64,000 bases of DNA from Geojedonia sp051814705 (GCA_051814705.1 JBPWQW010000001.1:682001-746000), one strand, 5' to 3'; shown: positions 17,472 through 26,985, counted from the stretch's first letter. A program made the numbers and translations. The notes: generated by a model from the letters alone, not told the origin.

Positions 17472-18185
17472 TTATATATGAATAATTTCGTTTTCCTGCA
17501 GCAATTCATCCCCTCTTAATCTGAGAAATATTTGGGCGACAGCTATGGTATCTTTTTCACAATAGATAACAATGCGGTCTATATTATTTTCTTCATAATA
17601 CACACGGTATACTTCGCTGCCATCAATATCGTCTTTTGGTGAAGGAATACCAAGAACATGAGTCAATAATTTTAAGGAGGTGTAGGTTTTGTAGTCGCCA
17701 AATTTCCATAGTTCTAAAGTGTCCAAATGGGGCACTTCCCAAGGTTTTTTGCCAAATAAATTGAGCTTGTTGGGTAATTCAATATGGTGAATAATCATAC
17801 GCCTTGCGATATAAGGGAAGTCAAATTCCTTGCCGTTATGCGCACACAATATATGTTTTGCTTGACCAAAGTGAGTAGTAAGCAGGTTTTTGAAATCCTT
17901 TAATATTTTAATTTCATCACCAAAAAAGGAAGTAACTCTAAAGGTTCGTATATCAGCTTGAATATTAAAATACCCAACCGAAATACAGATGATTTTTCCA
18001 AACTCTGCCCAAATACCAGCGCGTTGGTAAAACTCTTCAGCCGTCGTCTCTTCTTTACGTTGATATTGTGATTTAAGCTCCCAAAGGTCTTGTTTTGTTT
18101 TTTCCAGATCGGAAAAGTGCTGTGTTTCGGGAACGGTTTCAATATCCAAAAACAGGATGTTTTCAAGATGTAATTTAGAAATCAT
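17472..18185 (-). CDS. DEDDy-type 3'-5' exonuclease (DnaQ-like fold)
   Basis: The 237-residue protein has the three exonuclease motifs: FLDIETVP (Exo I, DxE), CAHNGKEFDFPYIARRM (Exo II) and YCEKDTIAVAQ (Exo III in the YxxxD form). This matches the stand-alone 'predicted 3'-5' exonuclease related to PolB' family of Bacteroidota. No polymerase domain is attached. Substrate and process are unknown; repair or RNA/DNA trimming are possible. It is the third gene of the minus-strand run that begins with the penicillin-acylase-family gene. Confidence 0.87.
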   Translation of the reverse strand: MISKLHLENILFLDIETVPETQHFSDLEKTKQDLWELKSQYQRKEETTAEEFYQRAGIWAEFGKIICISVGYFNIQADIRTFRVTSFFGDEIKILKDFKNLLTTHFGQAKHILCAHNGKEFDFPYIARRMIIHHIELPNKLNLFGKKPWEVPHLDTLELWKFGDYKTYTSLKLLTHVLGIPSPKDDIDGSEVYRVYYEENNIDRIVIYCEKDTIAVAQIFLRLRGDELLQENEIIHI

Positions 18186-18209
18186 TTTAGTATTATCTTA
18201 AAAAATAAA

Positions 18210-18569
18210 TTAACTCTGTTTGATGAATAAAATAGAACATTGCTTTCCAAATAGCCCAGTGATACCTGCTGCTATTCCACCTACAACTCCAGTGATCAAC
18301 ATTAAAAGTGTTATACTTCCATTAAGAGGCAAAAGTATGGCAATCTTTTTTGCCAATATAAAATCGTTGCCACTACCCAATACGTATGCATAAATTGTCC
18401 ATAAAATGGAAATCGCTAAAAAGGGAATAATAAATACAGCATAACGCTTTAAGCTTATAAACACACTTGTAACAAAAGCGGCCACCATGACGGACCACCA
18501 AGGCAAAAATTGTGATAATATAAGCGCTATAATGATTGTTGCTATAAAATTGATGCTATTTTTTTTCAT
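18210..18569 (-). CDS. small integral membrane protein, unknown
   Basis: The 119-residue protein reads as four hydrophobic helices (about 8-24, 26-38, 45-66 and 75-105) with a Gly-rich last helix (ITGVVGGIAAGITGLFG). There are no charged catalytic motifs. Its start overlaps the stop of the penicillin-acylase-family gene by 4 bases (ATGA type), so translation is coupled. Function unknown. Confidence 0.8.
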   Translation of the reverse strand: MKKNSINFIATIIIALILSQFLPWWSVMVAAFVTSVFISLKRYAVFIIPFLAISILWTIYAYVLGSGNDFILAKKIAILLPLNGSITLLMLITGVVGGIAAGITGLFGKQCSILFIKQS

Positions 18570-20980
18570 TGTTTGGGTGTTAAGATTTGTGTAGCAATAA
18601 CGCCTTCGGTGTCATTCGAGTCCTGAATAAATAAAGCACTGAAATAGTCTCCGTCTGCCCATCGATCTATAAAATTATCGTAATATTTACTACCAGGATT
18701 TCCCGATTGACCACCAGGATAAATGCCAAAGGCTTTAGGGGGAGATGTCATTTCAACAATCATACGCCATGAAGGGCCATGGTTTGTATCTGCTGCATTT
18801 ACTGTATTTCGATCACCACCTATAGGGAGATTAAATCTTGAAAATGCAGGTAGAGCTTGCAACAAATGCCCCACGTAAGTGCCTTTATATGCTTGCCAAT
18901 TGTAGTCGCCATGTTCCGTTTTCCAAGACTTGAGCTCTTTTACGGTTTCTTTAAAAGTCATCAAGAATAAATCTTTTGCGGTTTCTTTTTCTGGCGTTGC
19001 CACAATATCCATAAAATCATCATTCGGGTAGTTTTTTAACAAATAAATAGTTTGATAAGTAAAGGGATCTTTTAAAGCAAGATCTTGATCTTGAAACTCA
19101 TCCCAAGTCATTAAATACAACTTTTTCCACCATAAATCCCAAATGCTGGGTGCTGTTTGGTCAATACTGCTATAATAATCCCAAGTTTTAATGGTGCCCA
19201 AGACTTTATTTTCTTCTGTGGTTAATTTTGAAGTGTCCATATTTTCAAAAATATATGGTAATAATTCTGAAGCTTTTAAATTGAAATTATTGTTTTGAAG
19301 ATCTTTAAAATCTTGAATTGAAAATTTTTCTTTCGATCTAAAAAAATCATTAATCACTCTATTTCTATAAGCTTCATATCCGTCATTGAACACATAGAAT
19401 GGGTAGGATTGATCGACAGGATGCTGATTAGCCGAACTCACAAAACCACGTTCTGGATTTTTGCTATGTGCATTAAATTCTTGCGGGATGAAACTTTGCC
19501 AATCGTTTTCAGGCTTGCTACCATCCAACAAAAACTTACCTTGACCCTTCCATTTATTTGGAAATTTACCTTGTATCCAAAGTGCAATATCACCTTCAGT
19601 GGAGGCAAAAACAAAATTTTGTGCTGGAGCCACCCAATACTCGAGAGCCTTTAGGTAATCGTCATAGTTTTTTGCAGAATTTAGATTCAAAAGTGTACGC
19701 TGATTATCTCCACCAATAAGGCCAATCCATTTCATAGCATAGCCTTCTTTTTCATTATTGCCTTTAAAAGTCTTGTCATAACTCACAGGGCCATGATGTG
19801 TGTAAGTTACAGAGTCTATATATGGTTTTTGATTTCTTATTTTGATTTCTTCAACCCTTATAGATGTATTTTTCCACTGATCATTGTATTTATATTGTGT
19901 CCTGCTTTTATCTTTAAATTCAATTTTATACCAATCTTTAACATCGCGTGTTGCATTGGTTTCTCCCCAAGCTATATGAGTATTAAAACCAGAAACAACA
20001 CCTAAGGCGCCTGGAAGTGTGGCTCCAAACGAATTATGTTCTGGTGTTGCCAATTGCATAACAAACCAAATGGAAGGAAGGTTAAGGCCCAAATGCGGGT
20101 CATTTGCTAAAATGGGACGACCAGAATATGATTTACTTCCTGATACTGCCCAATTATTACTGCCGTTATCGGGGTCTGGTTTTTCCATGGTTTCCACAAT
20201 GGAGTCCAATAGCAAAGCACTTTGAGGTGTTTCAGCCATTTTTACATCAATAAAACTCCAATCGGTGTCTTTTGGGATCACAGGGTCATTCACATCAAAA
20301 AAATCTGGATATAATAAATCAAAACGCTCTTTTCCAAATTTACGCAGGGCGTTGGTATATTCTAAATCTGAATCACCACCACATAACATATCGGTCATGT
20401 ACATGAGCAATAAAGCTGTCTTTTTTGTTGTCCATGGTTCTGGCTTGTAGTCTAATAATTTATACTCAACAGGATATTCATTGGGGCTTAATTGATTGAT
20501 ATAACTATTGACGCCATCGCGATAAGCTTCTAGAAAAACTATCATTTCTGGATCCTCTTTCATTTTTTCCAAAGCGTTTTCAGCGCCAAAACCCATGCCT
20601 TTTCGACGTTGCGCTCTATCGTAATTTAGAGCTTTTTCACCAATGATTTCAGATAAACGACCAGCTGCGGCATAGGTTTGAAATTCCATTTGCCACAAAC
20701 GATGTTTTGCCGTAATATAACCTTGAGCTTTGTATAAATCGGTGTCGTTTTGAGCAAAAATATGTGGGATAAGATTTTCGTCATAATGCACTATGACTTG
20801 ATCTGAAATCCCGTCAATTTGGAGATTGCCCATTATGGACTCATCATGCTCGTTTTGCCAAACGCCTTGACTTGGACTTAAAAACTTACCAATTGGGGGC
20901 ACTGAGCCAAGTTTCGTGTTAAGAGCATAAAAAATGGCAATTGTAAGTAAAAAAGATAAAATAAATTTGAAGTATTTCAT
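18566..20980 (-). CDS. penicillin acylase family protein (Ntn hydrolase)
   Basis: These periplasmic hydrolases are made as one chain that cuts itself into two subunits, exposing a Ser nucleophile. A signal sequence (KFILSFLLTIAIFYAL) is at the N-terminus. The predicted cut lies in DNGSNNWAVSGSKS, with Ser274 as the new N-terminus, followed by the conserved ILANDPHLGL. The oxyanion Asn region and the C-terminal GGDRNTVNAA and HGPSWRMIVE are typical. The length of 804 is normal. Substrates in the family range from beta-lactams to acyl-homoserine lactones; none can be chosen here. It heads a run with a small membrane protein, exonuclease and peptide-type ABC ATPase. Confidence 0.92.
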   Translation of the reverse strand: MKYFKFILSFLLTIAIFYALNTKLGSVPPIGKFLSPSQGVWQNEHDESIMGNLQIDGISDQVIVHYDENLIPHIFAQNDTDLYKAQGYITAKHRLWQMEFQTYAAAGRLSEIIGEKALNYDRAQRRKGMGFGAENALEKMKEDPEMIVFLEAYRDGVNSYINQLSPNEYPVEYKLLDYKPEPWTTKKTALLLMYMTDMLCGGDSDLEYTNALRKFGKERFDLLYPDFFDVNDPVIPKDTDWSFIDVKMAETPQSALLLDSIVETMEKPDPDNGSNNWAVSGSKSYSGRPILANDPHLGLNLPSIWFVMQLATPEHNSFGATLPGALGVVSGFNTHIAWGETNATRDVKDWYKIEFKDKSRTQYKYNDQWKNTSIRVEEIKIRNQKPYIDSVTYTHHGPVSYDKTFKGNNEKEGYAMKWIGLIGGDNQRTLLNLNSAKNYDDYLKALEYWVAPAQNFVFASTEGDIALWIQGKFPNKWKGQGKFLLDGSKPENDWQSFIPQEFNAHSKNPERGFVSSANQHPVDQSYPFYVFNDGYEAYRNRVINDFFRSKEKFSIQDFKDLQNNNFNLKASELLPYIFENMDTSKLTTEENKVLGTIKTWDYYSSIDQTAPSIWDLWWKKLYLMTWDEFQDQDLALKDPFTYQTIYLLKNYPNDDFMDIVATPEKETAKDLFLMTFKETVKELKSWKTEHGDYNWQAYKGTYVGHLLQALPAFSRFNLPIGGDRNTVNAADTNHGPSWRMIVEMTSPPKAFGIYPGGQSGNPGSKYYDNFIDRWADGDYFSALFIQDSNDTEGVIATQILTPKQ

Positions 20981-21036
20981 TTGAATGAATGGGTTGGGAT
21001 TTAAAAAAATAAATATAAGAAAATTAACAATGTGAA

Positions 21037-21078
21037 GATTCCATTTTCGATGGAATAGCCAGAAATCGAAATGGAATC
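21037..21078. repeat. inverted repeat upstream of the penicillin-acylase-family gene
   Basis: GATTCCATTTTCGAT (21037-21051) and ATCGAAATGGAATC (21065-21078) are inverted copies with one extra T, separated by 13 bases. No T run follows closely on the minus strand, so it is not a standard terminator. It may be an operator, an RNA hairpin in the leader, or a weak end for the ogt transcript. Confidence 0.6.
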
Positions 21079-21102
21079 AAGTTTTAAGATGAATCCTTTA
21101 TT

Positions 21103-21576
21103 CTAAAATAACACGTGTTGCTTATGGGGGCTTTCGTGTTCCAATAGCCATTGTTTTCTGTGCAAACCGCCAGCATAGCCTGTTAAGCTCCCATCGGATC
21201 CTATAACACGATGACAGGGCACTACAATCCAAATTGGATTTTTGCCGTTGGCATGAGCTACGGCGCGAATGGCTTTAACATCGCCAAGTTTTTTGGAAAG
21301 CTCGAGATAAGAAAGTGTTTTTCCGAATGGAATATTTAGAAGTGCATTCCAAACGCGTTTTTGAAAGTCGGTTCCTTGTAGATTTAGTTTTAAGCTGAAG
21401 TCGGTTCTTTCCCCTTTAAAATATTCATTGAGTTGATGAACACACTCTTCTAGTTCTAACGGAATGGTGTCTGAGATTTTTTCTTCAGTATTCAACACTG
21501 TAATGGAAGCAATGCCTTGATTGTCGCCAAGTATTTTGGTAAAACCTAGAGGTGTTTTTAAAATGCACTCTTCCAC
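21103..21576 (-). CDS. ogt: methylated-DNA--protein-cysteine methyltransferase
   Basis: This protein removes alkyl groups from O6-alkylguanine by transferring them to its own Cys. The active site is VVPCHRVIG with Cys121. The DNA-binding helix region (FQKRVWNALLNIPFGKTLSY) and the AVAHANGKNP segment are intact, as is GGLHRKQWLLEHE near the end. At 157 residues it is the Ogt type without an Ada regulatory domain. The start is GTG and shares one base with the stop of the upstream CNNM gene, so it is the last gene of the heme transcript unit. Confidence 0.95.
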   Translation of the reverse strand: MEECILKTPLGFTKILGDNQGIASITVLNTEEKISDTIPLELEECVHQLNEYFKGERTDFSLKLNLQGTDFQKRVWNALLNIPFGKTLSYLELSKKLGDVKAIRAVAHANGKNPIWIVVPCHRVIGSDGSLTGYAGGLHRKQWLLEHESPHKQHVLF

Positions 21577-22661
21577 TAATCTTCGTTTTTAATATCGTCT
21601 ATTAACCCAAGTCGTTGTGCTCTGGCTTCCCAGCTTCGTCTCGCTAATAGCTGTAAATCTGGAACTTCATCCATTTCATCCATAATTTCTAAACCCAAAA
21701 GCGTTTCGATGACATCTTCCATGGTTACTAATCCATTTACGGAGCCGTATTCATCCACAATTAAAGCCATGTGGTTTTTGCTTTCAATTAATTGTTCGAA
21801 TAAACGAGGAATAGGCAAACTTCTGTTGATGATAATGATGTCTCTTTTAATATCCGAAATTAATTTATTGCCATTACCAAAAGCCATTTCCTTAAAGACT
21901 TCGTGTTTTAAAACCAGTCCGGTTATATTGTCTGGATTGCCTGAATAAACTGGGATTCTTGAAAATTTTATATTCGCATTTTTTTTAAAAAAATCTTCAA
22001 TTGTCTGATTTTCATTTTCAATTTTCATGACTGTTCGAGGGGTCATGACATCTTTAGCAAGAACTTCTTTAAAAGTTAACATATTTTTTATGACTTTACT
22101 TTCAGCTTCATGAAAAACACCTTCCTTTTCTGCTAAATTGGTCATGGCACGAAAATCTTCCCGACTCAAAACACTTCCATGTTCGCTACCGCCAATAAGT
22201 TTTGTTGTAAGTCTGAAAACCCATAAAAGACCTGAGTATTTTAAAGGAAAAATTAAAATATTAAGCGTTGTTGCAGTAAATCCCGCTAAATGTTTCCAAT
22301 AAGAAGCACCAATTGTTTTTGGAATAATTTCTGATACAATTAATATAAGCAAAGTCATAACAGCCGATATGATTCCAACGGTATTTATTCCTAAAACCTC
22401 TATTTTATAAGGCAATTTTTCAGCTTCAATACCTACCATCATAGCACCCAAAGTATGAGCAATGGTATTGATGGTTAAAATAGCGATTAGTGGCTGATCT
22501 ACATCCGCTTTAAGAGTTTCTAGCTTGAAAGCGTAATCTTTGTTTTCTTGCTTTTTAATGGTAATAAAAGTTGACGTAACGCTTAGCAACACAGCTTCTA
22601 GAATGGAGCATATAAATGAAAAGAAAATTGAAATAGTAGCCCAAAAAACAAGTGCTGTCAT
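21576..22661 (-). CDS. CNNM/CorC-type transmembrane protein with CBS pair
   Basis: The protein has an N-terminal DUF21/CNNM membrane domain (about 1-150, three to four helices) followed by a pair of CBS domains (about 195-330), with VMTPRTVMKI and VDEYGSVNGLVTMEDVIETLLG. Homologs are linked to Mg2+ or Co2+ efflux and are often called hemolysin-like; hemolysis is not implied. The C-terminal CorC_HlyC domain is nearly absent, making this a 361-residue short form. It starts 20 bases after hemB and is probably co-transcribed with it. Confidence 0.88.
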   Translation of the reverse strand: MTALVFWATISIFFSFICSILEAVLLSVTSTFITIKKQENKDYAFKLETLKADVDQPLIAILTINTIAHTLGAMMVGIEAEKLPYKIEVLGINTVGIISAVMTLLILIVSEIIPKTIGASYWKHLAGFTATTLNILIFPLKYSGLLWVFRLTTKLIGGSEHGSVLSREDFRAMTNLAEKEGVFHEAESKVIKNMLTFKEVLAKDVMTPRTVMKIENENQTIEDFFKKNANIKFSRIPVYSGNPDNITGLVLKHEVFKEMAFGNGNKLISDIKRDIIIINRSLPIPRLFEQLIESKNHMALIVDEYGSVNGLVTMEDVIETLLGLEIMDEMDEVPDLQLLARRSWEARAQRLGLIDDIKNED

Positions 22662-22681
22662 TAGTTATATTTTTGATGAAA

Positions 22682-23671
22682 TTACGAAATCAATTTCACA
22701 ATATCTTTTGCAAAATAAGAAGCGATGATGTCGGCACCGGCACGTTTTATAGCGGTAATCTGTTCGAGCATTACGGCATCATGATCCAACCAGCCTTTTT
22801 CAGCTGCTGCTTTAATCATGGCGTACTCACCGGATACTTGATAAACAGCAACAGGAACATCTACCACATTTTTAATTTCACGAACAATATCCAAATAGGC
22901 TATTCCTGGTTTAACCATAACAATATCTGCTCCTTCATCAATATCCATTTGGGTTTCACGAACAGCTTCAATGCGGTTGGCGTAATCCATTTGGTAAGTT
23001 TTTTTGTCTTTTGGAACATTTGCTAGGTCCACTGGGGCAGAATCCAACGCGTCACGAAACGGACCGTAAAACGCTGAAGCATATTTTGCTGAATAACTCA
23101 ATATCCCTGTGTTGGTAAAACCCTCTTCTTCCAACGCTTCACGGATGGATAAAATGCGCCCATCCATCATATCGCTTGGCGCCACAAAATTTGCTCCTGC
23201 ACGAGCATGGGAAACACTCATTTTGGCTAAAACATCAACGCTAGCATCATTGACAATCACACCGTTTTCTACAATCCCATCATGACCGTAAATCGAATAG
23301 GGGTCGAGAGCCACATCGGTCATCACCAACATGTCTGGGCAAGCATTTTTTACAGTTTGAATAGCACGTTGCATCAATCCGTTTGGGTTTAAAGCTTCAG
23401 TACCTCTATTGTCTTTTAAATTATCGGGAACTTTTACGAATAATAAAACCGACTTTAACCCAAGTGCCCATAACTGTTTTACTTCGTTTTCGAGTAGATC
23501 TAAACTAAATCTAAAGTAGTTAGGCATTGAAGCTATTTCTGCCTTTATGCCTTTTCCTTCCACCGCAAAAAGGGGTACTATAAAGTCATTTGGAGTAATT
23601 ATGGTTTCACGAGCCAAAGAGCGTATGGCATCGTTGGAGCGTAATCTTCGGTTTCTTCTTAAAGGATACAT
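22682..23671 (-). CDS. hemB: porphobilinogen synthase (delta-aminolevulinic acid dehydratase)
   Basis: HemB joins two 5-aminolevulinate molecules to porphobilinogen. The two active-site lysines are in SYSAKYASAFYGPF (Lys196) and DIVMVKPG (Lys254). The segment that carries three zinc-binding Cys in zinc-dependent enzymes reads MTDVALDPYSIYGHDG here and has none, so this is the zinc-independent (Mg2+-responsive) class. The length of 329 is normal. It follows hemF by 43 bases in the hem run. Confidence 0.97.
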   Translation of the reverse strand: MYPLRRNRRLRSNDAIRSLARETIITPNDFIVPLFAVEGKGIKAEIASMPNYFRFSLDLLENEVKQLWALGLKSVLLFVKVPDNLKDNRGTEALNPNGLMQRAIQTVKNACPDMLVMTDVALDPYSIYGHDGIVENGVIVNDASVDVLAKMSVSHARAGANFVAPSDMMDGRILSIREALEEEGFTNTGILSYSAKYASAFYGPFRDALDSAPVDLANVPKDKKTYQMDYANRIEAVRETQMDIDEGADIVMVKPGIAYLDIVREIKNVVDVPVAVYQVSGEYAMIKAAAEKGWLDHDAVMLEQITAIKRAGADIIASYFAKDIVKLIS

Positions 23672-23714
23672 TCTGTCAAGTTATAAGTTAAAAGTACAAA
23701 GTTAAAAGATGATT

Positions 23715-24617
23715 TTAAACCCAATCTTTAGGGTTTTGTAATACTTGAATGAGTTTTTCTTCCTCACTTCCTTTTTCAGGGCAGTGATCGTACACCCATT
23801 GCACATGTGGAGGCAAACTCATTAAAATACTCTCAATACGGCCGTTGGTTTTTAAACCAAACAAGGTGCCTTTATCATGAACCAGGTTAAATTCGACATA
23901 GCGACCACGACGTATCTCTTGCCAATCCCTTTGTTCTTTGGTATAGGGTAAGTTTTTACGCTTTTCAACAATAGGTACATATGCTTCTAGAAAACTATTG
24001 CCAACTTCGGTTACAAAGTTATACCAATTTTGCATAGACATCTTATCTGAAGCTTTACAATAGTCAAAAAACAAGCCACCAATACCTCGAGCTTCGTGGC
24101 GATGGGTGTTATAAAAATAGTCGTCGCATTTGGATTTAAAATCCGAATAAAACGCTGTATTATGCAAGTCACATGCTTTTTTACAGACGCTATGAAAATG
24201 CTTAGCATCCTCTTCAAACACATAATACGGCGTTAAATCTTGTCCGCCACCAAACCATTGATCTAAAATATCGCCATTTTGGTTGTACATTTCAAAATAG
24301 CGCCAGTTGGCATGAACTGTTGGTGCCATTGGGTTTTTGGGATGCATCACCAAACTCAATCCGCAGGCATAAAAATCGACATCGCCAACTTTAAAATAGG
24401 TCTGCATGGACTTTGGTAGCTTCCCATGAACGGAAGAAATATTGACCCCGCCTTTTTCAAACACCTTACCGTTTTCAATCACACGGGTTCTACCTCCACC
24501 ACCTTCTGTTCGGTCCCAAAGGTCTTCTTTAAATTTTGCTACACCATCAATGGCTTCCAATTTAGAAGTAATGATGTCTTGTAATTCGTGTATGTATTTA
24601 AAAAATTTATCTTTCAT
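23715..24617 (-). CDS. hemF: oxygen-dependent coproporphyrinogen-III oxidase
   Basis: HemF decarboxylates coproporphyrinogen III to protoporphyrinogen IX using O2. Signature segments are AWNISSVHGKLP-like GVNISSVHGKLP, TVHANWRYFE, GGGQDLTPYY and the R-G-R-Y-V-E-F-N-L-V-x-D-x-G-T box near the C-terminus. I start it at the ATG at 24617, one base after the nhaA stop; a longer frame runs into nhaA and adds non-conserved residues. The resulting 300 residues match the family. Use of HemF implies aerobic heme synthesis. Confidence 0.97.
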   Translation of the reverse strand: MKDKFFKYIHELQDIITSKLEAIDGVAKFKEDLWDRTEGGGGRTRVIENGKVFEKGGVNISSVHGKLPKSMQTYFKVGDVDFYACGLSLVMHPKNPMAPTVHANWRYFEMYNQNGDILDQWFGGGQDLTPYYVFEEDAKHFHSVCKKACDLHNTAFYSDFKSKCDDYFYNTHRHEARGIGGLFFDYCKASDKMSMQNWYNFVTEVGNSFLEAYVPIVEKRKNLPYTKEQRDWQEIRRGRYVEFNLVHDKGTLFGLKTNGRIESILMSLPPHVQWVYDHCPEKGSEEEKLIQVLQNPKDWV

Positions 24618-24618
24618 T

Positions 24619-25914
24619 TTATTTTTGCAGGCGTAAAATAGCAAAACCAATTAATGCCGAAATAAATGAACCTATAAGAATACCAATTTTAGCAGAATCA
24701 ATATGGGTTATATCATTAACAAATGCAAGGCTAGCTATAAAAATAGCCATAGTAAAGCCAATACCAGCTAGAAAAGACACTCCCAGAATATGCTGATTAT
24801 TAATATCTGGTGGAATATCTATAAGTTTAGTTTTTTTAGCAATTAGTACAATAGACGTAATGCCAATACTTTTACCAAGAACTAAACAAATGATAATGTT
24901 TATGACCAACGCAACATCCAAATTAAGATCATTATTAATAATGACTCCTGCATTAGCTAAAGCAAAAACGGGTATAATAAAATAGGCGACCCAATCGTGT
25001 AAACTGTGTTCTATATGCTGAAGCGGGGATTGATATTTAGTCGTCCAATCTTCTAAAGCGTCAATTTCTTGAATTTGTTCTGTAGTTAGAATAGGTAAAT
25101 TTAATTTTTTAGCTGCAATTATATTCTTGGTAATTAGTTCTAATTTATCTATAAACTCAGGGGTTTCAACTTTTTGTCTAATAGGCACAGAAAACGCTAA
25201 TAAAACACCTGCAAGTGTAGGATGAACACCTGATTTTAAAAATAAAATCCAAATAAGAATGCCCAAACTAATCATTAAAAATTTGGAATAATAGCCTTTA
25301 TAGGATAGAAAATATAATACTGCTAATAAAAGGAGCGCAATAGCTAAAAGAGAAATTTTGATGCTTCCGCTATAAAATATAGCAATGACTAATACGGCAC
25401 CTAAATCGTCAACAATAGCAAAAGCGGTTAAAAATATTTTAAGACTTAAGGGTATTCTTTTCCCCAAAACTTTTAAGATAGCTAAAGAAAACGCAATATC
25501 TGTTGCCATTGGAATGCCCCAGCCTTTAAAGGTGTCAGGATTTTGATTTAGGATTATAAAAAATAGGACGGGAATAATCATACCTCCCAAAGCTCCAAAA
25601 AGGGGGAAGGCTAATTTTTTCATCGAATTTAGCTCCCCAATTAAAAACTCTCTTTTAATTTCCAGTCCAATGAGAAAAAAGAAAATAGCCATTAACCCAT
25701 CATTTATCCAAAGTAATAAGGGCTTATTTAACTCAAAATTTTCGGTACTGAAGCCTATTTTATATTGCCAAATTTCTAGGTAGCTTTCTGAAAATGAAGA
25801 ATTAGCCCAAACAAGGGCTATAATCGTTGCCAGTAATAATAAAATACCGCCAAAGCTTTCGATATTAACAAACTTTTGAAACGGGGATAATATGGTAATT
25901 GCTGTTTTTTTCAT
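24619..25914 (-). CDS. nhaA: Na+/H+ antiporter NhaA
   Basis: NhaA expels Na+ in exchange for protons across the inner membrane. The 431-residue protein has about 12 helices. Conserved ion-site segments are visible: PMATDIAFSLAIL and FAIVDDLGAVLVIAIFY, the latter with the Asp-Asp pair. IFFFLIGLEIKREF is also typical. It sits exactly between hemE (no spacer) and hemF (one base), so it is translated from the heme transcript. Nothing in the antiporter itself explains that position. Confidence 0.97.
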   Translation of the reverse strand: MKKTAITILSPFQKFVNIESFGGILLLLATIIALVWANSSFSESYLEIWQYKIGFSTENFELNKPLLLWINDGLMAIFFFLIGLEIKREFLIGELNSMKKLAFPLFGALGGMIIPVLFFIILNQNPDTFKGWGIPMATDIAFSLAILKVLGKRIPLSLKIFLTAFAIVDDLGAVLVIAIFYSGSIKISLLAIALLLLAVLYFLSYKGYYSKFLMISLGILIWILFLKSGVHPTLAGVLLAFSVPIRQKVETPEFIDKLELITKNIIAAKKLNLPILTTEQIQEIDALEDWTTKYQSPLQHIEHSLHDWVAYFIIPVFALANAGVIINNDLNLDVALVINIIICLVLGKSIGITSIVLIAKKTKLIDIPPDINNQHILGVSFLAGIGFTMAIFIASLAFVNDITHIDSAKIGILIGSFISALIGFAILRLQK

Positions 25915-26940
25915 TTAACTTTTATAGTTTTTCACAGCATCAACAAACGCCTTAGCGTGATCTAAAGGAATATTGGGCAAAATGCCATGTCCTAAATTGA
26001 CAATGTATTTATCCTTGCCAAATTCGCTGATCATTTGGTGTACCATTTTTTTAATTTCTGCTGGAGGTGACAACAATCTTACTGGATCTAAATTACCCTG
26101 AAGAGTTATATTCCCACCAGTTAAATACCGTGCGTTTTGAGGCGTAATGGTCCAGTCGATTCCCAAAGCTGAAGCATTACTTTTTGACATCTCTTGCAAG
26201 GCGAACCAACAGCCTTTTCCAAAAGCAATAACAGGAGCATCGTCTTTTAGAGCTTCAATTATTTGGTTAATATACTGCCAAGAAAACTCTTGATAATCGA
26301 CAGGCGATAACATGCCTCCCCAAGAGTCAAAAATTTGAACAGCATCTACTCCAGCCTCCACTTTGGCTTTTAAATAGGCTATTGTTGTATCGGTTATTTT
26401 TTGTAATAATTCGTGAGCTGCTATAGGATTTGTAAAACAAAAAGCTTTGGCTTTATCAAATGTCTTACTTCCTTCTCCTTGCACACAGTAGCATAAAATG
26501 GTCCATGGTGAGCCTGCAAAACCTATTAAAGGAACTTCATTATTTAATAAATCTTTCGTTGCCTTTATGGCTTGCATCACATAATCCAATTCAATATGAA
26601 CATCTGGAACAATAACCTTATCCACACTTTTTTGGTCACGAATGGGATTGGGCAAATACGGGCCAAAATCGGCTTTCATCTGTACCTCAATATTCATAGC
26701 CTGAGGTATGACTAAAATGTCACTAAACAGAATGGCCGCATCCATACCAAAGCGACGAATGGGCTGAACGGTAATTTCACTAGCTAATTCTGGTGTTCGG
26801 CAACGTGTAAAGAAATCGTATTGCTTTTTGATTGCTTGAAATTCAGGTAAATAACGTCCTGCTTGACGCATCATCCACACCGGCGGCCGTTCAACGGTTT
26901 CACCTTTTAATGCTCTTAAGTATAAATCGTTTTTTATCAT
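25915..26940 (-). CDS. hemE: uroporphyrinogen decarboxylase
   Basis: HemE removes four carboxyl groups from uroporphyrinogen III to give coproporphyrinogen III. The N-terminal signature PVWMMRQAGRYLPE (Arg25, Arg29) and the FSDILVIPQAM motif with its catalytic Asp are present, as are GFAGSPWTILCY and the C-terminal NLGHGILP. The length of 341 is normal. It lies 45 bases after hemCD and directly abuts nhaA. Confidence 0.98.
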   Translation of the reverse strand: MIKNDLYLRALKGETVERPPVWMMRQAGRYLPEFQAIKKQYDFFTRCRTPELASEITVQPIRRFGMDAAILFSDILVIPQAMNIEVQMKADFGPYLPNPIRDQKSVDKVIVPDVHIELDYVMQAIKATKDLLNNEVPLIGFAGSPWTILCYCVQGEGSKTFDKAKAFCFTNPIAAHELLQKITDTTIAYLKAKVEAGVDAVQIFDSWGGMLSPVDYQEFSWQYINQIIEALKDDAPVIAFGKGCWFALQEMSKSNASALGIDWTITPQNARYLTGGNITLQGNLDPVRLLSPPAEIKKMVHQMISEFGKDKYIVNLGHGILPNIPLDHAKAFVDAVKNYKS

Positions 26941-26985
26941 GGTCAGATCCCTAGCCCTTTCATGTGAAAGGAAATTGATTTTGGT

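Noticed and set aside
26956..26971. CCTTTCA/TGAAAGG hairpin between hemCD and hemE
   Set aside because: Short 7-bp stem with a 2-base loop and no T run; not enough to call a terminator or attenuator.
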